DNA of 64,000 nucleotides from Halomonas sp. Y3. Its GTDB lineage: Bacteria > Pseudomonadota > Gammaproteobacteria > Pseudomonadales > Halomonadaceae. The position numbers and the translations under genes were made by a program. The notes beneath the pieces were generated by a model that was given only the letters and a program-made list of their open reading frames with translations, was not told where the DNA came from and ran no database searches. Of this stretch, positions 52,375-62,271 are shown piece after piece (the first letter of the stretch is position 1; each line of letters opens with the position of its first letter). The stretch spans positions 1,736,001 through 1,800,000 of the forward strand of contig NZ_CP099975.1 in assembly GCF_024137965.1 (NCBI RefSeq), in the 5' to 3' direction.

Positions 52375-53733
52375 ATGCAAGTTTCCGTCGATACGACCTC
52401 CCAGATCGAACGCCGCATCACCGTCCAGGTGCCGGCAGCCGAGATCGACGAGGCCGTCAATGCCCGTCTCAAGGATGCCGCCAAGAACGTTCGCATGGAC
52501 GGCTTCCGCAAGGGCAAGGTGCCGATGTCGGTGATCCGTCAGCGCTACGGCCACGACGTGCGTAACGAAGTGGTGGGTGAGGTGATGCGTGAGCGCTACG
52601 TGCGCGCCATTTCCGAGAACGAGCTCAACCCGGCGGGCTTCCCGCAGATCGAGGCCACCGTCAACGAATCCGGCAAGGATCTGGAGTTCGTAGCCACCCT
52701 CGAGGTCTACCCGGAGTTCGAGCTGGCTTCCATCGAGGGCACCGAGGTCGAGCGCCCGGTGGTCGAGGTGGTGGAGTCCGACGTCGACGAGATGATCGAG
52801 ACCCTGCGCAAGCAGAACGCCGGCTGGGAAGAGGTCGAGCGCGCCGCCGCCGACGGCGACCAGGTCAACATCGACTTCCAGGGCTTCCTGGGCGACGAGC
52901 CCTTCGAGGGCGGCAGCGCCGAGGGCCACGACCTGGTGCTGGGTTCCGGCAACTTCATTCCCGGCTTCGAGGAGCAGCTGGTGGGCGCCGCCGCCGGCGA
53001 CGAGAAGGAGATCAAGGTCACCTTCCCCGAGGACTACCAGGCCGAGCACCTGGCCGGCCAGGAAGCGACCTTCAAGGTCAAGGTCCATGCGGTCAAGGGC
53101 CAGGCCCTGCCCGAGGTGGACGCCGAGTTCGTCAAGAAATTCGGCGTCGATGACGGCGATCTCGACAAGTTCCGCGCCGAGGTCAAGAAGAACATGACCC
53201 GCGAGGCCGAGCAGGCCGTCGACAACCGCATCAAGGGCCAGGTCCTCGAGGCGCTCAAGAAGGCCAACGAGATCCCGGTGCCTCAGGCGCTGGTGCAGCA
53301 GGAGACCGACGGCCTCAAGCGCCAGGCGGCCCAGCAGTTCGGCCTGGGCGAGGACTTCGACGTCTCCCAGCTGCCCAACGAGCTGTTCTGGGAGCAGGCC
53401 CAGAGCCGCGTCCAGGTCGGCCTGCTGCTGGCCGAGGTGATCAAGTCCAAGGAGCTCGACGCCAGCGACGACGAGATCAAGGCCAAGGTCGAGGAGCTCG
53501 CCGAGCAGTATCAGGAGCCCGCCCAGGTGGTCGAGTACTACATGGGCAACGAGCAGATGAAGACCCAGGTCAAGTCTGCCATCCTTGAGGAGAAGGCCGT
53601 CGACGCCCTGCTCGAGCAGGCCAGCGTCAAGGACGTCGAGATGAGCTACCAGCAGGTCCTGGCCGCCGCCCAGCAGCAGGAAGAGGCCGCCGAGGAGAGC
53701 GAGGAAGAGCGTCAGGAAGAGAGCAAGGCCTGA
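52375..53733 (+). CDS. tig: Trigger factor
   Basis: 452 residues. Ribosome-bound chaperone with peptidyl-prolyl isomerase activity. The ribosome-docking signature [11 protein letters not shown] is at about residues 43-53; FKBP domain ([20 protein letters not shown], core [15 protein letters not shown]) about 160-245; helical C-terminal arms follow, and the acidic tail ends [12 protein letters not shown] 52375 has AGAGGA. First gene of the tig-clpP-clpX series. Confidence 0.97.
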   Translation: MQVSVDTTSQIERRITVQVPAAEIDEAVNARLKDAAKNVRMDGFRKGKVPMSVIRQRYGHDVRNEVVGEVMRERYVRAISENELNPAGFPQIEATVNESGKDLEFVATLEVYPEFELASIEGTEVERPVVEVVESDVDEMIETLRKQNAGWEEVERAAADGDQVNIDFQGFLGDEPFEGGSAEGHDLVLGSGNFIPGFEEQLVGAAAGDEKEIKVTFPEDYQAEHLAGQEATFKVKVHAVKGQALPEVDAEFVKKFGVDDGDLDKFRAEVKKNMTREAEQAVDNRIKGQVLEALKKANEIPVPQALVQQETDGLKRQAAQQFGLGEDFDVSQLPNELFWEQAQSRVQVGLLLAEVIKSKELDASDDEIKAKVEELAEQYQEPAQVVEYYMGNEQMKTQVKSAILEEKAVDALLEQASVKDVEMSYQQVLAAAQQQEEAAEESEEERQEESKA

Positions 53734-53752
53734 CCCTTCTCCCGCACCGGGG

Positions 53753-53772
53753 GCGCCGGCCGCGGCCGGCGC
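53753..53772. terminator. Perfect 20-base palindrome between tig and clpP
   Basis: GCGCCGGCCG followed by its exact complement; no T tract, so more likely a transcript-processing or attenuating hairpin than a full terminator. Confidence 0.45.
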
Positions 53773-53816
53773 TCCACCCCACGCTTCCATTCATCGGATG
53801 CAAGGACATCACACTG

Positions 53817-54437
53817 ATGAGCAACGAGTTCGATATTCAGAACGCCGGCGGCCTGGTGCCGATGGTGGTCGAGCAGAGCGCGCGCGGCGAGCGGGCCTAC
53901 GACATCTATTCCCGCCTGCTCAAGGAGCGTGTGATCTTCCTGGTGGGTCCGGTGGAAGACTACATGGCCAACCTGGTGGTGGCCCAGCTGCTGTTCCTCG
54001 AGTCCGAGAACCCGGACAAGGACATCCATCTCTACATCAACTCGCCGGGCGGCTCGGTGACCGCGGGGATGTCGATCTACGACACCATGCAGTTCATCAA
54101 GCCCGACGTCTCCACCGTCTGCATCGGTCAGGCGGCGAGCATGGGCGCGCTGCTGCTGGCCGGCGGTGCGACGGGCAAGCGCTTCTGTCTGCCCAACTCG
54201 CGGATGATGATCCATCAGCCGCTGGGCGGCTATCAGGGGCAGGCCTCGGATATCGAGATCCACACCCGTGAGATCCTCGGCATCCGCGACAAGCTCAACC
54301 ATATCCTGGCCCACCACACCGGCCAGGACATTGATAGCATCGCGCGGGACACCGACCGCGACAACTTCATGAACGGTGCGCAGGCGGCCGAGTATGGCCT
54401 CATCGATGCGGTGCTGGATAAGCGGCCCACATCCTGA
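53817..54437 (+). CDS. clpP: ATP-dependent Clp protease proteolytic subunit
   Basis: 206 residues. Catalytic Ser in [12 protein letters not shown], His in [10 protein letters not shown] and Asp in the [10 protein letters not shown]...DTDRDNFM region are in place. Forms the tetradecameric barrel that works with ClpX, encoded next. Confidence 0.97.
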   Translation: MSNEFDIQNAGGLVPMVVEQSARGERAYDIYSRLLKERVIFLVGPVEDYMANLVVAQLLFLESENPDKDIHLYINSPGGSVTAGMSIYDTMQFIKPDVSTVCIGQAASMGALLLAGGATGKRFCLPNSRMMIHQPLGGYQGQASDIEIHTREILGIRDKLNHILAHHTGQDIDSIARDTDRDNFMNGAQAAEYGLIDAVLDKRPTS

Positions 54438-54542
54438 TAGCGTGATTTTCACGCCCTGACCCCGTTCTCCGGCAGCTCCGGCTGCCGATGTGAGCCCGGC
54501 CGGGCGCCCGGCGCGCCCAGCCAATTGAAATGAGGTATGCGA

Positions 54543-55823
54543 ATGGCCGACGGCAAAGGCAAGGACGAAGGCGGCAAGCTGCTCTACTGCTCGTTCTGCG
54601 GCAAGAACCAGAACGAAGTGCGCAAGCTGATTGCCGGCCCGTCCGTCTATATCTGCGATGAGTGTGTCGACCTCTGCAACGACATCATTCGCGAGGAGGT
54701 GCTCGATGCCGATGCCGAGACCGACGAGGAGCGCCTGCCGACTCCCCGCGAGATTCGTCACACCCTCGACGACTATGTGATCGGCCAGGACCGCGCCAAG
54801 ATGGTGCTCTCCGTGGCGGTCTACAACCACTACAAGCGGCTGCGCTCCGAGGTGCAGAAGGATGATGTGGAGCTCGGCAAGTCCAACATCCTGCTGATCG
54901 GCCCCACCGGCAGCGGCAAGACCCTGCTGGCCGAGACCCTGGCGCGCCTGCTCAACGTCCCCTTCACCATCGCCGATGCCACCACGCTGACCGAGGCGGG
55001 CTACGTGGGTGAGGACGTCGAGAACATCATCCAGAAGCTGCTGCAGAAGTGCGACTACGACGTCGAGAAGGCCGAGCGGGGCATCGTCTATATCGACGAG
55101 ATCGACAAGATCTCCCGCAAGTCGGACAACCCCTCCATCACCCGTGACGTCTCGGGTGAGGGCGTCCAGCAGGCGCTGCTCAAGCTGATCGAGGGTACTA
55201 CCGCCTCGGTGCCGCCCCAGGGTGGGCGCAAGCACCCCCAGCAGGAGTTCCTGCAGGTCAATACCGGCAACATCCTGTTCATCGTCGGCGGCGCCTTCGC
55301 CGGCCTCGATCGCGTGATTCGCGACCGCGCCGAGAAGGGCGGCATCGGCTTCAGCGCCGAGGTGAAGAGCAAGGATGAGTCCCGCGGTGTGGGCGAGCTG
55401 CTGGCCGATGTGGAGCCCGAGGACCTGGTCAAGTTCGGCCTGATCCCCGAGTTCGTGGGGCGCCTGCCGGTCATCGCGACCCTCACCGAGCTCACCGAGG
55501 ACGCCCTGATCCAGATCCTCGTCGAGCCGAAGAACTCGCTGATCAAGCAGTACGCCAAGCTCTTCGAGATGGAGGGCGTGGAGCTGGAGTTCCGCGAGGA
55601 TGCCCTGCGCGCCGTGGCCGTCAAGGCGATGACCCGCAAGACCGGCGCCCGCGGCCTGCGCTCCATCCTCGAGTCGGTGCTGCTCGATACCATGTACGAG
55701 ATTCCCTCCCTGGAGGGGGTGTCCAAGGTGGTGATCGACGCCTCGGTGATCGGCGGCGAGAGCGAACCGCTTTTGATCTACTCCCAGCAGCAGGAAGCGG
55801 CCGGCGACGGCACCGGCGGCTGA
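54543..55823 (+). CDS. clpX: ATP-dependent Clp protease ATP-binding subunit ClpX
   Basis: 426 residues. N-terminal C4 zinc domain (CSFCGK, CDEC), Walker [12 protein letters not shown], Walker [12 protein letters not shown], and the ClpP-docking loop [12 protein letters not shown] 54543 (MADGKG) is seven bases after GAGG; ATG 54537 is too close. A hairpin terminator follows. Confidence 0.97.
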   Translation: MADGKGKDEGGKLLYCSFCGKNQNEVRKLIAGPSVYICDECVDLCNDIIREEVLDADAETDEERLPTPREIRHTLDDYVIGQDRAKMVLSVAVYNHYKRLRSEVQKDDVELGKSNILLIGPTGSGKTLLAETLARLLNVPFTIADATTLTEAGYVGEDVENIIQKLLQKCDYDVEKAERGIVYIDEIDKISRKSDNPSITRDVSGEGVQQALLKLIEGTTASVPPQGGRKHPQQEFLQVNTGNILFIVGGAFAGLDRVIRDRAEKGGIGFSAEVKSKDESRGVGELLADVEPEDLVKFGLIPEFVGRLPVIATLTELTEDALIQILVEPKNSLIKQYAKLFEMEGVELEFREDALRAVAVKAMTRKTGARGLRSILESVLLDTMYEIPSLEGVSKVVIDASVIGGESEPLLIYSQQQEAAGDGTGG

Positions 55824-55855
55824 GCCGTTCGGGCCCGTGATGCCTCCGGGCCGCC

Positions 55856-55919
55856 ACGCGGGAGCGAGCCTCGCCATCCCCCGGTGATTGCCGGCCTGGC
55901 GGCGCCGCTCCCGCGTTTT
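55856..55919 (+). terminator. Intrinsic terminator of clpX
   Basis: ACGCGGGAGCG (55856-55866) pairs with CGCTCCCGCGT (55906-55916), then TTT. The 39-base loop is long but partly paired. Confidence 0.6.
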
Positions 55920-55964
55920 CGTGTGGGCCATCGGCCGTTTTCCGCCTTCATTGTCGCCCTGTCC

Positions 55965-55992
55965 CTTGCAAAGGTGTCGGTGCGCCCCCACT
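55965..55992 (+). promoter_or_regulatory. Sigma32-type heat-shock promoter of lon
   Basis: CTTGCAA, 13-base spacer, CCCCCACT; close to the CTTGAAA-N13-15-CCCCATNT consensus. Start of transcription would be about 30 bases before the lon ATG. Confidence 0.6.
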
Positions 55993-56031
55993 CCTGTGAC
56001 ATTCACCCGTTTTGTTTGAGGAACGTCTGCG

Positions 56032-58437
56032 ATGCAGCAGAACGCTGATCAGACCCTGAGTCTGCCCCTTTTGCCGCTGCGGGACGTGGTTGTCTACCCG
56101 CAGATGGTCATTCCGCTCTTCGTGGGTCGCGAGAAGTCGATCGAGGCCCTCGAGGCTGCCATGAGCGCTGACAAGCGGGTGCTGCTGGTGGCCCAGCGCG
56201 AGGCCAGCAAGGACGATCCGGACCGCGAGGATCTCTTCGCCATCGGCACCGTGGCCGAGATCATGCAGCTGCTCAAGCTGCCCGACGGCACCGTCAAGGT
56301 GCTGATCGAGGGGGTCTCCCGGGCCGACGTGGGCGAGATCCACACCGATGGGGCCTACAGCACGGCGCAGGCGGTGCTGCGCGAGAGCGAACCGCTCACC
56401 GAGCGCGAGCAGGAGGCCCTGGTGCGGGTGCTGCTCAACCAGTTCGAGCAGTACGTCAAGATGTCGAAGAAGGTGCCCAACGAGGTGCTTAACTCCCTCT
56501 CCGGCATCGAGGACCCCAGCCGCCTGGTGGACACCATCTGCGCCCACCTGTCGCTGAAGATCGACGACAAGCAGCAGCTGCTGGAGATGGATCGCGTGCG
56601 CGACCGCATCGAGCACCTGATGGCGCTGATCGAGGCGGAGATCGACCTCTTGCAGGTCGAGAAGCGCATCCGCTCCCGGGTCAAGGACCAGATGGAGAAG
56701 TCCCAGCGCGAGTACTATCTCAACGAGCAGATGAAGGCCATCCAGAAGGAGATGGGTGAGCTCGAGAACGTGCCCAACGAGGCCGAGAAGTACGAGCAGG
56801 CCATCGAGGAGTCCGGCATGCCCAAGGAGGCCAGGGAGAAGGCCACCCAGGAGCTCGGCAAGCTGAAGATGATGTCGCCCAACTCCGCCGAGGCGACGGT
56901 GGTGCGCGCCTACCTGGACTGGCTGGTCTCGGTGCCCTGGAAGAAGCGCACCCGGGTCAAGCACGACCTGGTCCACGCCCAGCAGGTGCTGGACGAGGAC
57001 CACTACGGCCTCGAGGAGGTCAAGGCGCGCATCCTCGAGTACCTGGCCGTGCACAAGCGGGTCAAGAAGCTCAAGGGGCCGGTGCTCTGCCTGGTGGGGC
57101 CGCCCGGGGTGGGCAAGACCTCGCTGGGTAAGTCCATCGCCCGGGCCACCAACCGCAAGTACGTGCGCCTGGCGCTCGGCGGGGTGCGCGACGAGTCCGA
57201 GATTCGCGGCCACCGCCGCACCTATATCGGCTCGCTGCCGGGCAAGATCGTCCAGCGCATGTCCCGGGCCGGGGTCAGGAACCCGCTCTTCCTGCTCGAC
57301 GAGATCGACAAGATCGGCATGGACCACCGCGGCGATCCCGCCTCGGCGCTCCTCGAGGTGCTCGACCCTGAGCAGAACGACACCTTCAGCGACCACTACC
57401 TGGAGCTGGACTACGACCTCTCCGAGACGCTCTTCATCTGCACCGCCAACTCCATGAACATCCCGGGGCCGCTGCTCGACCGCATGGAGGTGATCCGGCT
57501 GCCGGGCTACACCGAGGACGAGAAGCTGGCCATCGCCAGGCGCTACCTGGTGCCCAAACAGCTCAAGGCCAACGGCTTCAAGGAGGGCGAGCTCGAGCTC
57601 TCCGACGAGGCACTGCTGGAGCTGATCCGCTACTACAGCCGCGAGGCGGGGGTGCGGGAGCTGGAGCGCCAGATCGCCAAGGTGTGCCGCAAGGTGCTGC
57701 GCAGCCGCCTGGAGAAGGAGGGCGGGGAGGGCGCCCTGGCGCCGCTGACCCTGGCCGCCGATGCCGTCGAGGCCTACGCGGGGGTGCGTCGCTACAGCTA
57801 CGGGCTGGCCGACCAGGAGGATCAGGTGGGGCGCGTGACCGGCCTGGCCTGGACCTCGGTGGGCGGCGAGCTGCTCAATATCGAGTCGGTGGTCACCCCG
57901 GGCAAGGGGCGCCTCAACAAGACCGGCTCGCTCGGCGACGTCATGAAGGAGTCGGTGAGCGCCGCCCAGACCGTGGTGCGGGCCCGGGCGCTGAAGTTCG
58001 GCATCGACCCGGAGCGCTTCGAGAAGGAGGACCTCCATATCCACGTGCCCGAGGGCGCCACGCCCAAGGACGGCCCCAGCGCCGGCATCGCCATGGTCAC
58101 CGCCATGGTGTCGGCCTTCACCGAGCGGCCGGTGCGCTGCGACGTGGCCATGACCGGCGAGGTCAACCTGCGCGGCGAGGTGCTGCCCATCGGCGGCCTG
58201 AAGGAGAAATTGCTGGCCGCCCGGCGCGGTGGTATAAAGACCGTGCTGGTGCCGGAGGAGAACCGTCGTGATCTCAAGGAGGTTCCGGATAACATCAAGG
58301 AAGCTCTCGATATCAGGCCGGTACGCTGGATCGATGAGGTGCTCGAGGTGGCGCTGGCCAAAAGGCCCGAGGCGTCAGGCGAAGAAACCCGATCCGAAGA
58401 CAGCGCATCTTCACCGTCGATGATCAGCACGCATTGA
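56032..58437 (+). CDS. lon: ATP-dependent protease Lon
   Basis: 801 residues, canonical length. N-terminal LON domain ([22 protein letters not shown], core [12 protein letters not shown]), AAA with Walker [12 protein letters not shown] and Walker [12 protein letters not shown], protease domain with Ser in [11 protein letters not shown] and Lys in [11 protein letters not shown]. This is the housekeeping Lon; a divergent Lon-like protein is at 39 kb. Upstream sigma32-like promoter indicates heat-shock control. Confidence 0.97.
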   Translation: MQQNADQTLSLPLLPLRDVVVYPQMVIPLFVGREKSIEALEAAMSADKRVLLVAQREASKDDPDREDLFAIGTVAEIMQLLKLPDGTVKVLIEGVSRADVGEIHTDGAYSTAQAVLRESEPLTEREQEALVRVLLNQFEQYVKMSKKVPNEVLNSLSGIEDPSRLVDTICAHLSLKIDDKQQLLEMDRVRDRIEHLMALIEAEIDLLQVEKRIRSRVKDQMEKSQREYYLNEQMKAIQKEMGELENVPNEAEKYEQAIEESGMPKEAREKATQELGKLKMMSPNSAEATVVRAYLDWLVSVPWKKRTRVKHDLVHAQQVLDEDHYGLEEVKARILEYLAVHKRVKKLKGPVLCLVGPPGVGKTSLGKSIARATNRKYVRLALGGVRDESEIRGHRRTYIGSLPGKIVQRMSRAGVRNPLFLLDEIDKIGMDHRGDPASALLEVLDPEQNDTFSDHYLELDYDLSETLFICTANSMNIPGPLLDRMEVIRLPGYTEDEKLAIARRYLVPKQLKANGFKEGELELSDEALLELIRYYSREAGVRELERQIAKVCRKVLRSRLEKEGGEGALAPLTLAADAVEAYAGVRRYSYGLADQEDQVGRVTGLAWTSVGGELLNIESVVTPGKGRLNKTGSLGDVMKESVSAAQTVVRARALKFGIDPERFEKEDLHIHVPEGATPKDGPSAGIAMVTAMVSAFTERPVRCDVAMTGEVNLRGEVLPIGGLKEKLLAARRGGIKTVLVPEENRRDLKEVPDNIKEALDIRPVRWIDEVLEVALAKRPEASGEETRSEDSASSPSMISTH

Positions 58438-58502
58438 CAATAATTTCCCCATCATGATGTACCCTAAAGCCTGATATGGTGGGGCTTGGCGTGGTAGTTT
58501 GC

Positions 58503-58532
58503 TTGACAGTCCTTTCATCGCATTGCTATAAA
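58503..58532 (+). promoter_or_regulatory. Predicted sigma70 promoter of hupB
   Basis: TTGACA, 18-base spacer, TATAAA, both hexamers near consensus; about 75 bases before the GTG. Confidence 0.8.
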
Positions 58533-58613
58533 TTGCGCCATGCTGTGATCGCGACTTCCGGCTAAAAGCCACGCCGATTAGAGCCAAATTCCGAAAAAGT
58601 CAAGGGGTGAAGT

Positions 58614-58886
58614 GTGAACAAGTCCGAGCTGATCGAAGCCATTGCCGCGTCTGCCGACATTCCCAAGGCAGCTGCTGCCCGGGCCCTGGACGCCATGGTC
58701 GACACCGTGACCGACAGTCTGAAGAAGGGTGAGAGCGTTTCCCTGGTGGGCTTTGGTACCTTCCAGGTCAAGGAGCGCGCCGCGCGCACCGGCCGTAACC
58801 CCCAGACCGGCGAGCCGATCGAGATCAGCGCTGCCAAGGTGCCGAGCTTCAAGGCCGGCAAGGCGCTCAAGGATTCCGTCAACTGA
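58614..58886 (+). CDS. hupB: DNA-binding protein HU-beta
   Basis: 90 residues. [11 protein letters not shown] start and the beta-arm signature [12 protein letters not shown] are typical. The start codon is GTG (58614) in GTGAACAAG. Highly expressed nucleoid protein; has its own strong promoter and terminator between lon and ppiD. Confidence 0.97.
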   Translation: MNKSELIEAIAASADIPKAAAARALDAMVDTVTDSLKKGESVSLVGFGTFQVKERAARTGRNPQTGEPIEISAAKVPSFKAGKALKDSVN

Positions 58887-58925
58887 GCGAACCGCACCGC
58901 TGCGTCGCTGATGGTTGAGTCACCT

Positions 58926-58965
58926 ACAGGCGCATCGCCCCCGGCGGTGCGCCTGTCTTGGTTTT
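58926..58965 (+). terminator. Intrinsic terminator of hupB
   Basis: ACAGGCGCA (58926-58934) and TGCGCCTGT (58948-58956), followed by CTTGGTTTT. Confidence 0.85.
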
Positions 58966-59018
58966 AGCCGTGACGCAGTCATCCGCCACTTTCCACACAA
59001 TACGTTGCCGAGGCCTGC

Positions 59019-60836
59019 ATGCTGCAAAGTATTCGTGACCGCTCCCGAAGCTGGGGCGCCAAGATCATCGTCGGGGCCGTGGTCGTGACCATGGCCCTGT
59101 TCGGCGTCGAGTCCCTGGTGGGGCTCTTCGGCGGCGGTGGGGACGAGATCGCCAAGGTCAACGGCGAACCCATCACGCGTCAGCAGCTGGAGCTCGAGGT
59201 CCAGCGGGCCATTCGCTCCGGGCAGGTGCCCCCCGAGCAGGAGCGCGCCCTGCGGGCCCAGATGCTTGACCAGCTGATCACCGACCGCCTGCTGACCCAG
59301 TACGCCGAGGAGGGTGGCCTGCACCTCTCCGAGGAGCAGCTGGACCAGGTCATCGTCTCCCTGCCGGAGTTCCAGGACGGCCAGGGCCGCTTCGACAGCG
59401 AGCTCTTCCGCAACCGGCTGGCCAGCGCCGGCTATACGCCGATGGCCTTCCGCGAGGAGCTGCGGGTGGACATGAAGCGCCAGCAGCTGCAGCAGGGCCT
59501 GGCCTTCAGCGACTTCACCCTGCCCACCGAGCAGGAGGCCCTGGTGGCCCTGCAGCGCCAGACCCGCACCTTCCGCCACGCGGCGCTCTCCGCGGACGCG
59601 CTCGAGGAGGCCGTCGAGGTCAGCGAGGCGGACGTCCAGGCCTACTACGAGGCCAACGCCGAGAACTACCGGCGGGCCGAGCAGGTGCGCCTGGAGTACG
59701 TGATCATCGACCGTCAGGAGATGGCCGCCGACGTCGAGATCGACGAGGCCGAGCTGCGCGACGCCTGGCGCGAGCGCACCGCCGATGCCGACCGCCGCAT
59801 CGCCCATATCATGCTGACCTTCAATGGCGAGCGCAGCCGCGATCAGGCCGTGGAGGAGTTGGAGGCGGTGCGTCAGCGCCTGGCCGACGGTGAATCCTTC
59901 GCCGACCTGGCCCTCGAGGTCTCCGACGATACGGTCTCCGCGGAGCAGGGCGGCGATCTCGGCGTGATCAGCCAGGGCTTCTTCGGCGACAGCTTCGACG
60001 AGGCCGCCTTCGGCATGGAGGAGGGCGAGGTCTCCGGCATCGTCGAGACCGACAACGGCCTGCACCTGCTCACCGTGACCGGCCTGGAGCGCCAGCCCTT
60101 CGAGTCGATGCGCGACGAGCTCCAGCGCGAGCTGGCGCTCTCCCGGGTCTCCGGCGAGTTCAACGAGCGGGTCCAGCGCCTGATCGACGAGAGCTTCGCC
60201 GCCGACGACCTGCAGAGCGTGGCCGATGATATCGGCCTTGCGCTGCAGGAGAGCGACTGGGTCTCCCGGGAGGGCGCCGAGGGGGTGCTCTCCGAGCCCG
60301 GCGTGATGAGCGAGGCCTTCAGCGATGACGTGCTCCAGGAGCGCTTCAACAGCGAGGTGATCGAACTCGATACCGATCGCCGCATGGTGCTGCGCGTTGT
60401 CGAGCACCGCGACGCCACCACCCTGCCGCTGGAGGAGGTGCGTGACGAGGTGGAGGCCAGCGTGGCCGCCAACCTGCGTCGTCAGGCCCTCTCGGAGGTG
60501 GCCGAGGAGCGCCTGGCCGCCCTGCGCGCCGGCGAGAGCCTGGAGCTCGATTGGCAGCTCGCGGAAGGCGTCGGCCGCCAGGAGGACCAGGGGCTCTCCC
60601 GGGCGCTGGTGGATGCGGTGTTCCGCCTGCCGGCTCCCGAAGGGGATGACGTCGTCTACGGGCGCGCCGTGGACGGCGACCGGGTAGTGCTGATTGCGCT
60701 GGAAGCGGTCGAGGAGGGCGAGGTCAACGCCGAGATCGAGCGGTTCGTGGCCAGCATGGCCGAGCGCCTGCGCGCCCAGGCCGCCATCCAGGGCCTGCTG
60801 GACGACCTGCGCGACAAGGCGGAGATTCGCCGCTAA
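59019..60836 (+). CDS. ppiD: Peptidyl-prolyl isomerase PpiD (SurA_N/parvulin)
   Basis: 605 residues. One N-terminal membrane anchor (IIVGAVVVTMALFGVESLVG), a SurA_N-like chaperone region (about 40-250) and a parvulin domain (about 265-365; RRIAHIMLTF, GGDLGVISQGFFGDSFDEAAF, core GDLGVISQGFF). Inner-membrane-anchored periplasmic folding helper working at the Sec translocon. Follows hupB as in E. coli; closed by a strong terminator. Confidence 0.93.
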   Translation: MLQSIRDRSRSWGAKIIVGAVVVTMALFGVESLVGLFGGGGDEIAKVNGEPITRQQLELEVQRAIRSGQVPPEQERALRAQMLDQLITDRLLTQYAEEGGLHLSEEQLDQVIVSLPEFQDGQGRFDSELFRNRLASAGYTPMAFREELRVDMKRQQLQQGLAFSDFTLPTEQEALVALQRQTRTFRHAALSADALEEAVEVSEADVQAYYEANAENYRRAEQVRLEYVIIDRQEMAADVEIDEAELRDAWRERTADADRRIAHIMLTFNGERSRDQAVEELEAVRQRLADGESFADLALEVSDDTVSAEQGGDLGVISQGFFGDSFDEAAFGMEEGEVSGIVETDNGLHLLTVTGLERQPFESMRDELQRELALSRVSGEFNERVQRLIDESFAADDLQSVADDIGLALQESDWVSREGAEGVLSEPGVMSEAFSDDVLQERFNSEVIELDTDRRMVLRVVEHRDATTLPLEEVRDEVEASVAANLRRQALSEVAEERLAALRAGESLELDWQLAEGVGRQEDQGLSRALVDAVFRLPAPEGDDVVYGRAVDGDRVVLIALEAVEEGEVNAEIERFVASMAERLRAQAAIQGLLDDLRDKAEIRR

Positions 60837-60870
60837 GGCCTTCGGCTAGCCGCAAGGTGCGCCGCAGGGT

Positions 60871-60916
60871 AAAAGGAGCAAGCTTCAAGGAACCCCCTTG
60901 GCTTGCTCCTTTTTGT
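60871..60916 (+). terminator. Intrinsic terminator of ppiD
   Basis: AAAAGGAGCAAGC (60871-60883) and GCTTGCTCCTTTT (60901-60913), 13-pair stem, 17-base loop, ending in T's. Confidence 0.92.
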
Positions 60917-61050
60917 TGATCATCGTCGATTAGCGTTAATGGGCCCGGTGGGAGGGCGGCTCTGCCGCGCGAATGGCGCCGGAGGCGCCCCGGTGGTGTT
61001 GCCATCATGGGTGACTACCGCCAGGGAGTCCTTCGGCCTCCATTCGCACT

Positions 61051-61074
61051 ATCGCGCAGGATCTGCGCTCCTAC
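61051..61074. repeat. Single REP half-element
   Basis: GCGCAGGATCTGCGCTCCTAC, the same element as in the 2.8 kb and 20.8 kb arrays, here alone. The gap 60917-61232 otherwise holds only the heptamer array and the Zur-type site. Confidence 0.8.
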
Positions 61075-61087
61075 TCCCACACGTCCC

Positions 61088-61184
61088 CGCCCCTCGCCCC
61101 TCGCCCCTCGCCCCTCGCCCCTCGCCCCTCGCCCCTCGCCCCTCGCCCCTCGCCCCTCGCCCCTCGCCCCTCGCCCCTCGCCCT
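61088..61184. repeat. Heptanucleotide tandem repeat (CGCCCCT)13
   Basis: Thirteen exact copies at 61088-61178 and a six-base partial. It ends two bases before the Zur-type palindrome, directly upstream of the GTPase gene. Seven is not a multiple of three, and the array is not inside a gene. Confidence 0.97.
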
Positions 61185-61185
61185 C

Positions 61186-61202
61186 GTGTTACGATATAAC
61201 AC
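61186..61202. promoter_or_regulatory. Zur-type palindromic operator
   Basis: GTGTTACGATATAACAC: perfect six-base arms GTGTTA/TAACAC around CGATA. It fits the GTTATA-N-TATAAC form of gammaproteobacterial Zur boxes except at two central positions, and includes a TATAAC -10-like hexamer, so bound repressor would cover the promoter. Confidence 0.6.
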
Positions 61203-61232
61203 TCGCTTGTCGCCCACCCCAGAGGACTCCCC

Positions 61233-62246
61233 ATGCCCGCCCCCCTGGCCAACGTGCCCGTCCACCTGATCACCGGCTTTCTCGGCAGCGGCAAGAGCAC
61301 CCTGATCCACGAGCTGATCGCCCAGAAGCCCCCTGGGGAGCGCTGGGCGGTGCTGATCAACGAGTTCGGCCAGGTGGGGATCGACCAGGCGATGTTCGAG
61401 GAGCGCGACGATCTGGTGGTCAAGGGGCTGCCCGGCGGCTGTCTCTGCTGCCAGCTGGCCTTCGTGATGCAGGCGACCCTGGTCAACCTGCTGCACCGCC
61501 ATCGGCCCGATCGGGTGATCATCGAGCCCTCGGGGCTGGGCCATCCGGCGGGCCTGCTGGAGGTGCTGCGCGGGGAGGCCTTCGCCGGGGTGCTCGAGGT
61601 GCGCGGGATCGTGACGCTGCTCGACCCCCGCCGCCTGGACGACCCGCGCGCCCGGGAGCACGAGACCTTTCTGGATCAGCTCACCATGGCCGAGGGCGTC
61701 GCCCTGACCATGACCGACCTGGCCACGCCGGCTCAGCTGGCCGCGGCCCGGGAGTGGCTGGGAGAGCTCTGGCCGCGCAAGGGATGGGTCGTCGAAGCGC
61801 CCCGGGGCGCGCTGCCCCTGGAGCGGCTCACTAGCGGCGAGCCGGCGGTGTCTCGAACGGTGGATAGCAATGCCCATCGGCGCCTGCGCGAGGCGGCGGG
61901 CGCAAGCCCGGTGCTGGAGGCGTTTGCCGAGGCGCTGCCCGAGCCGGGCCGCCCCCAGCGGGAGTGCGGCAGCGCCCTGGGCCACGAGACCCTGGGGTGG
62001 CGCTGGCATCCGCAGGATATCTTCGACCTGGACCGCCTGGGCGAGGCGCTGGGCAAGCTGCCCGGGGCGCTGAGGGTCAAGGGGGTCTTTCACACCGACG
62101 CCGGCTGGAAGCTCTACAACCGCGCCGACGGCGCGGTCAGCCTCGCCGACAGCGCCTGGCGGCGCGATTCACGCCTCGAGATCATCGGCGAAGCGGGGAG
62201 CCTGCCCGACCCCGAGGCGCTGGAGGCCTCCCTTAAGGGGATTTAG
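61233..62246 (+). CDS. COG0523 GTPase, ZigA/YciC-like zinc metallochaperone
   Basis: 337 residues. P-loop GFLGSGKSTL, metal-binding GGCLCC (CxCC), switch EPSGLGHPAGLLE, and the CobW C-terminal domain (about 235-335). The G4 NKxD motif is degenerate (TMTD). These GTPases deliver zinc when it is scarce. A Zur-type box 31 bases upstream supports the zinc subgroup. Its TAG stop lies in the palindrome shared with convergent lpxH. Confidence 0.85.
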   Translation: MPAPLANVPVHLITGFLGSGKSTLIHELIAQKPPGERWAVLINEFGQVGIDQAMFEERDDLVVKGLPGGCLCCQLAFVMQATLVNLLHRHRPDRVIIEPSGLGHPAGLLEVLRGEAFAGVLEVRGIVTLLDPRRLDDPRAREHETFLDQLTMAEGVALTMTDLATPAQLAAAREWLGELWPRKGWVVEAPRGALPLERLTSGEPAVSRTVDSNAHRRLREAAGASPVLEAFAEALPEPGRPQRECGSALGHETLGWRWHPQDIFDLDRLGEALGKLPGALRVKGVFHTDAGWKLYNRADGAVSLADSAWRRDSRLEIIGEAGSLPDPEALEASLKGI

Positions 62247-62271
62247 GGGTCTGACCCCTAAATCTTCTTAA
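62232..62271. repeat. GGGTCAGACCC-type inverted repeat, copy 4 (bidirectional)
   Basis: ATTTAGGGGTC-T-GACCCCTAAAT (62241-62263, described as two 11-base arms) flanked by CTTAAG on both sides (62232 and 62266). Both convergent genes end within it: the GTPase (TAG 62244-62246) and lpxH (TAG on the minus strand at 62258-62260). Confidence 0.93.

Noticed and set aside
61088-61184. Possible short CRISPR or coding repeat in the heptamer array
   Set aside because: A pure 7-bp tandem repeat with no spacers and no supported frame.
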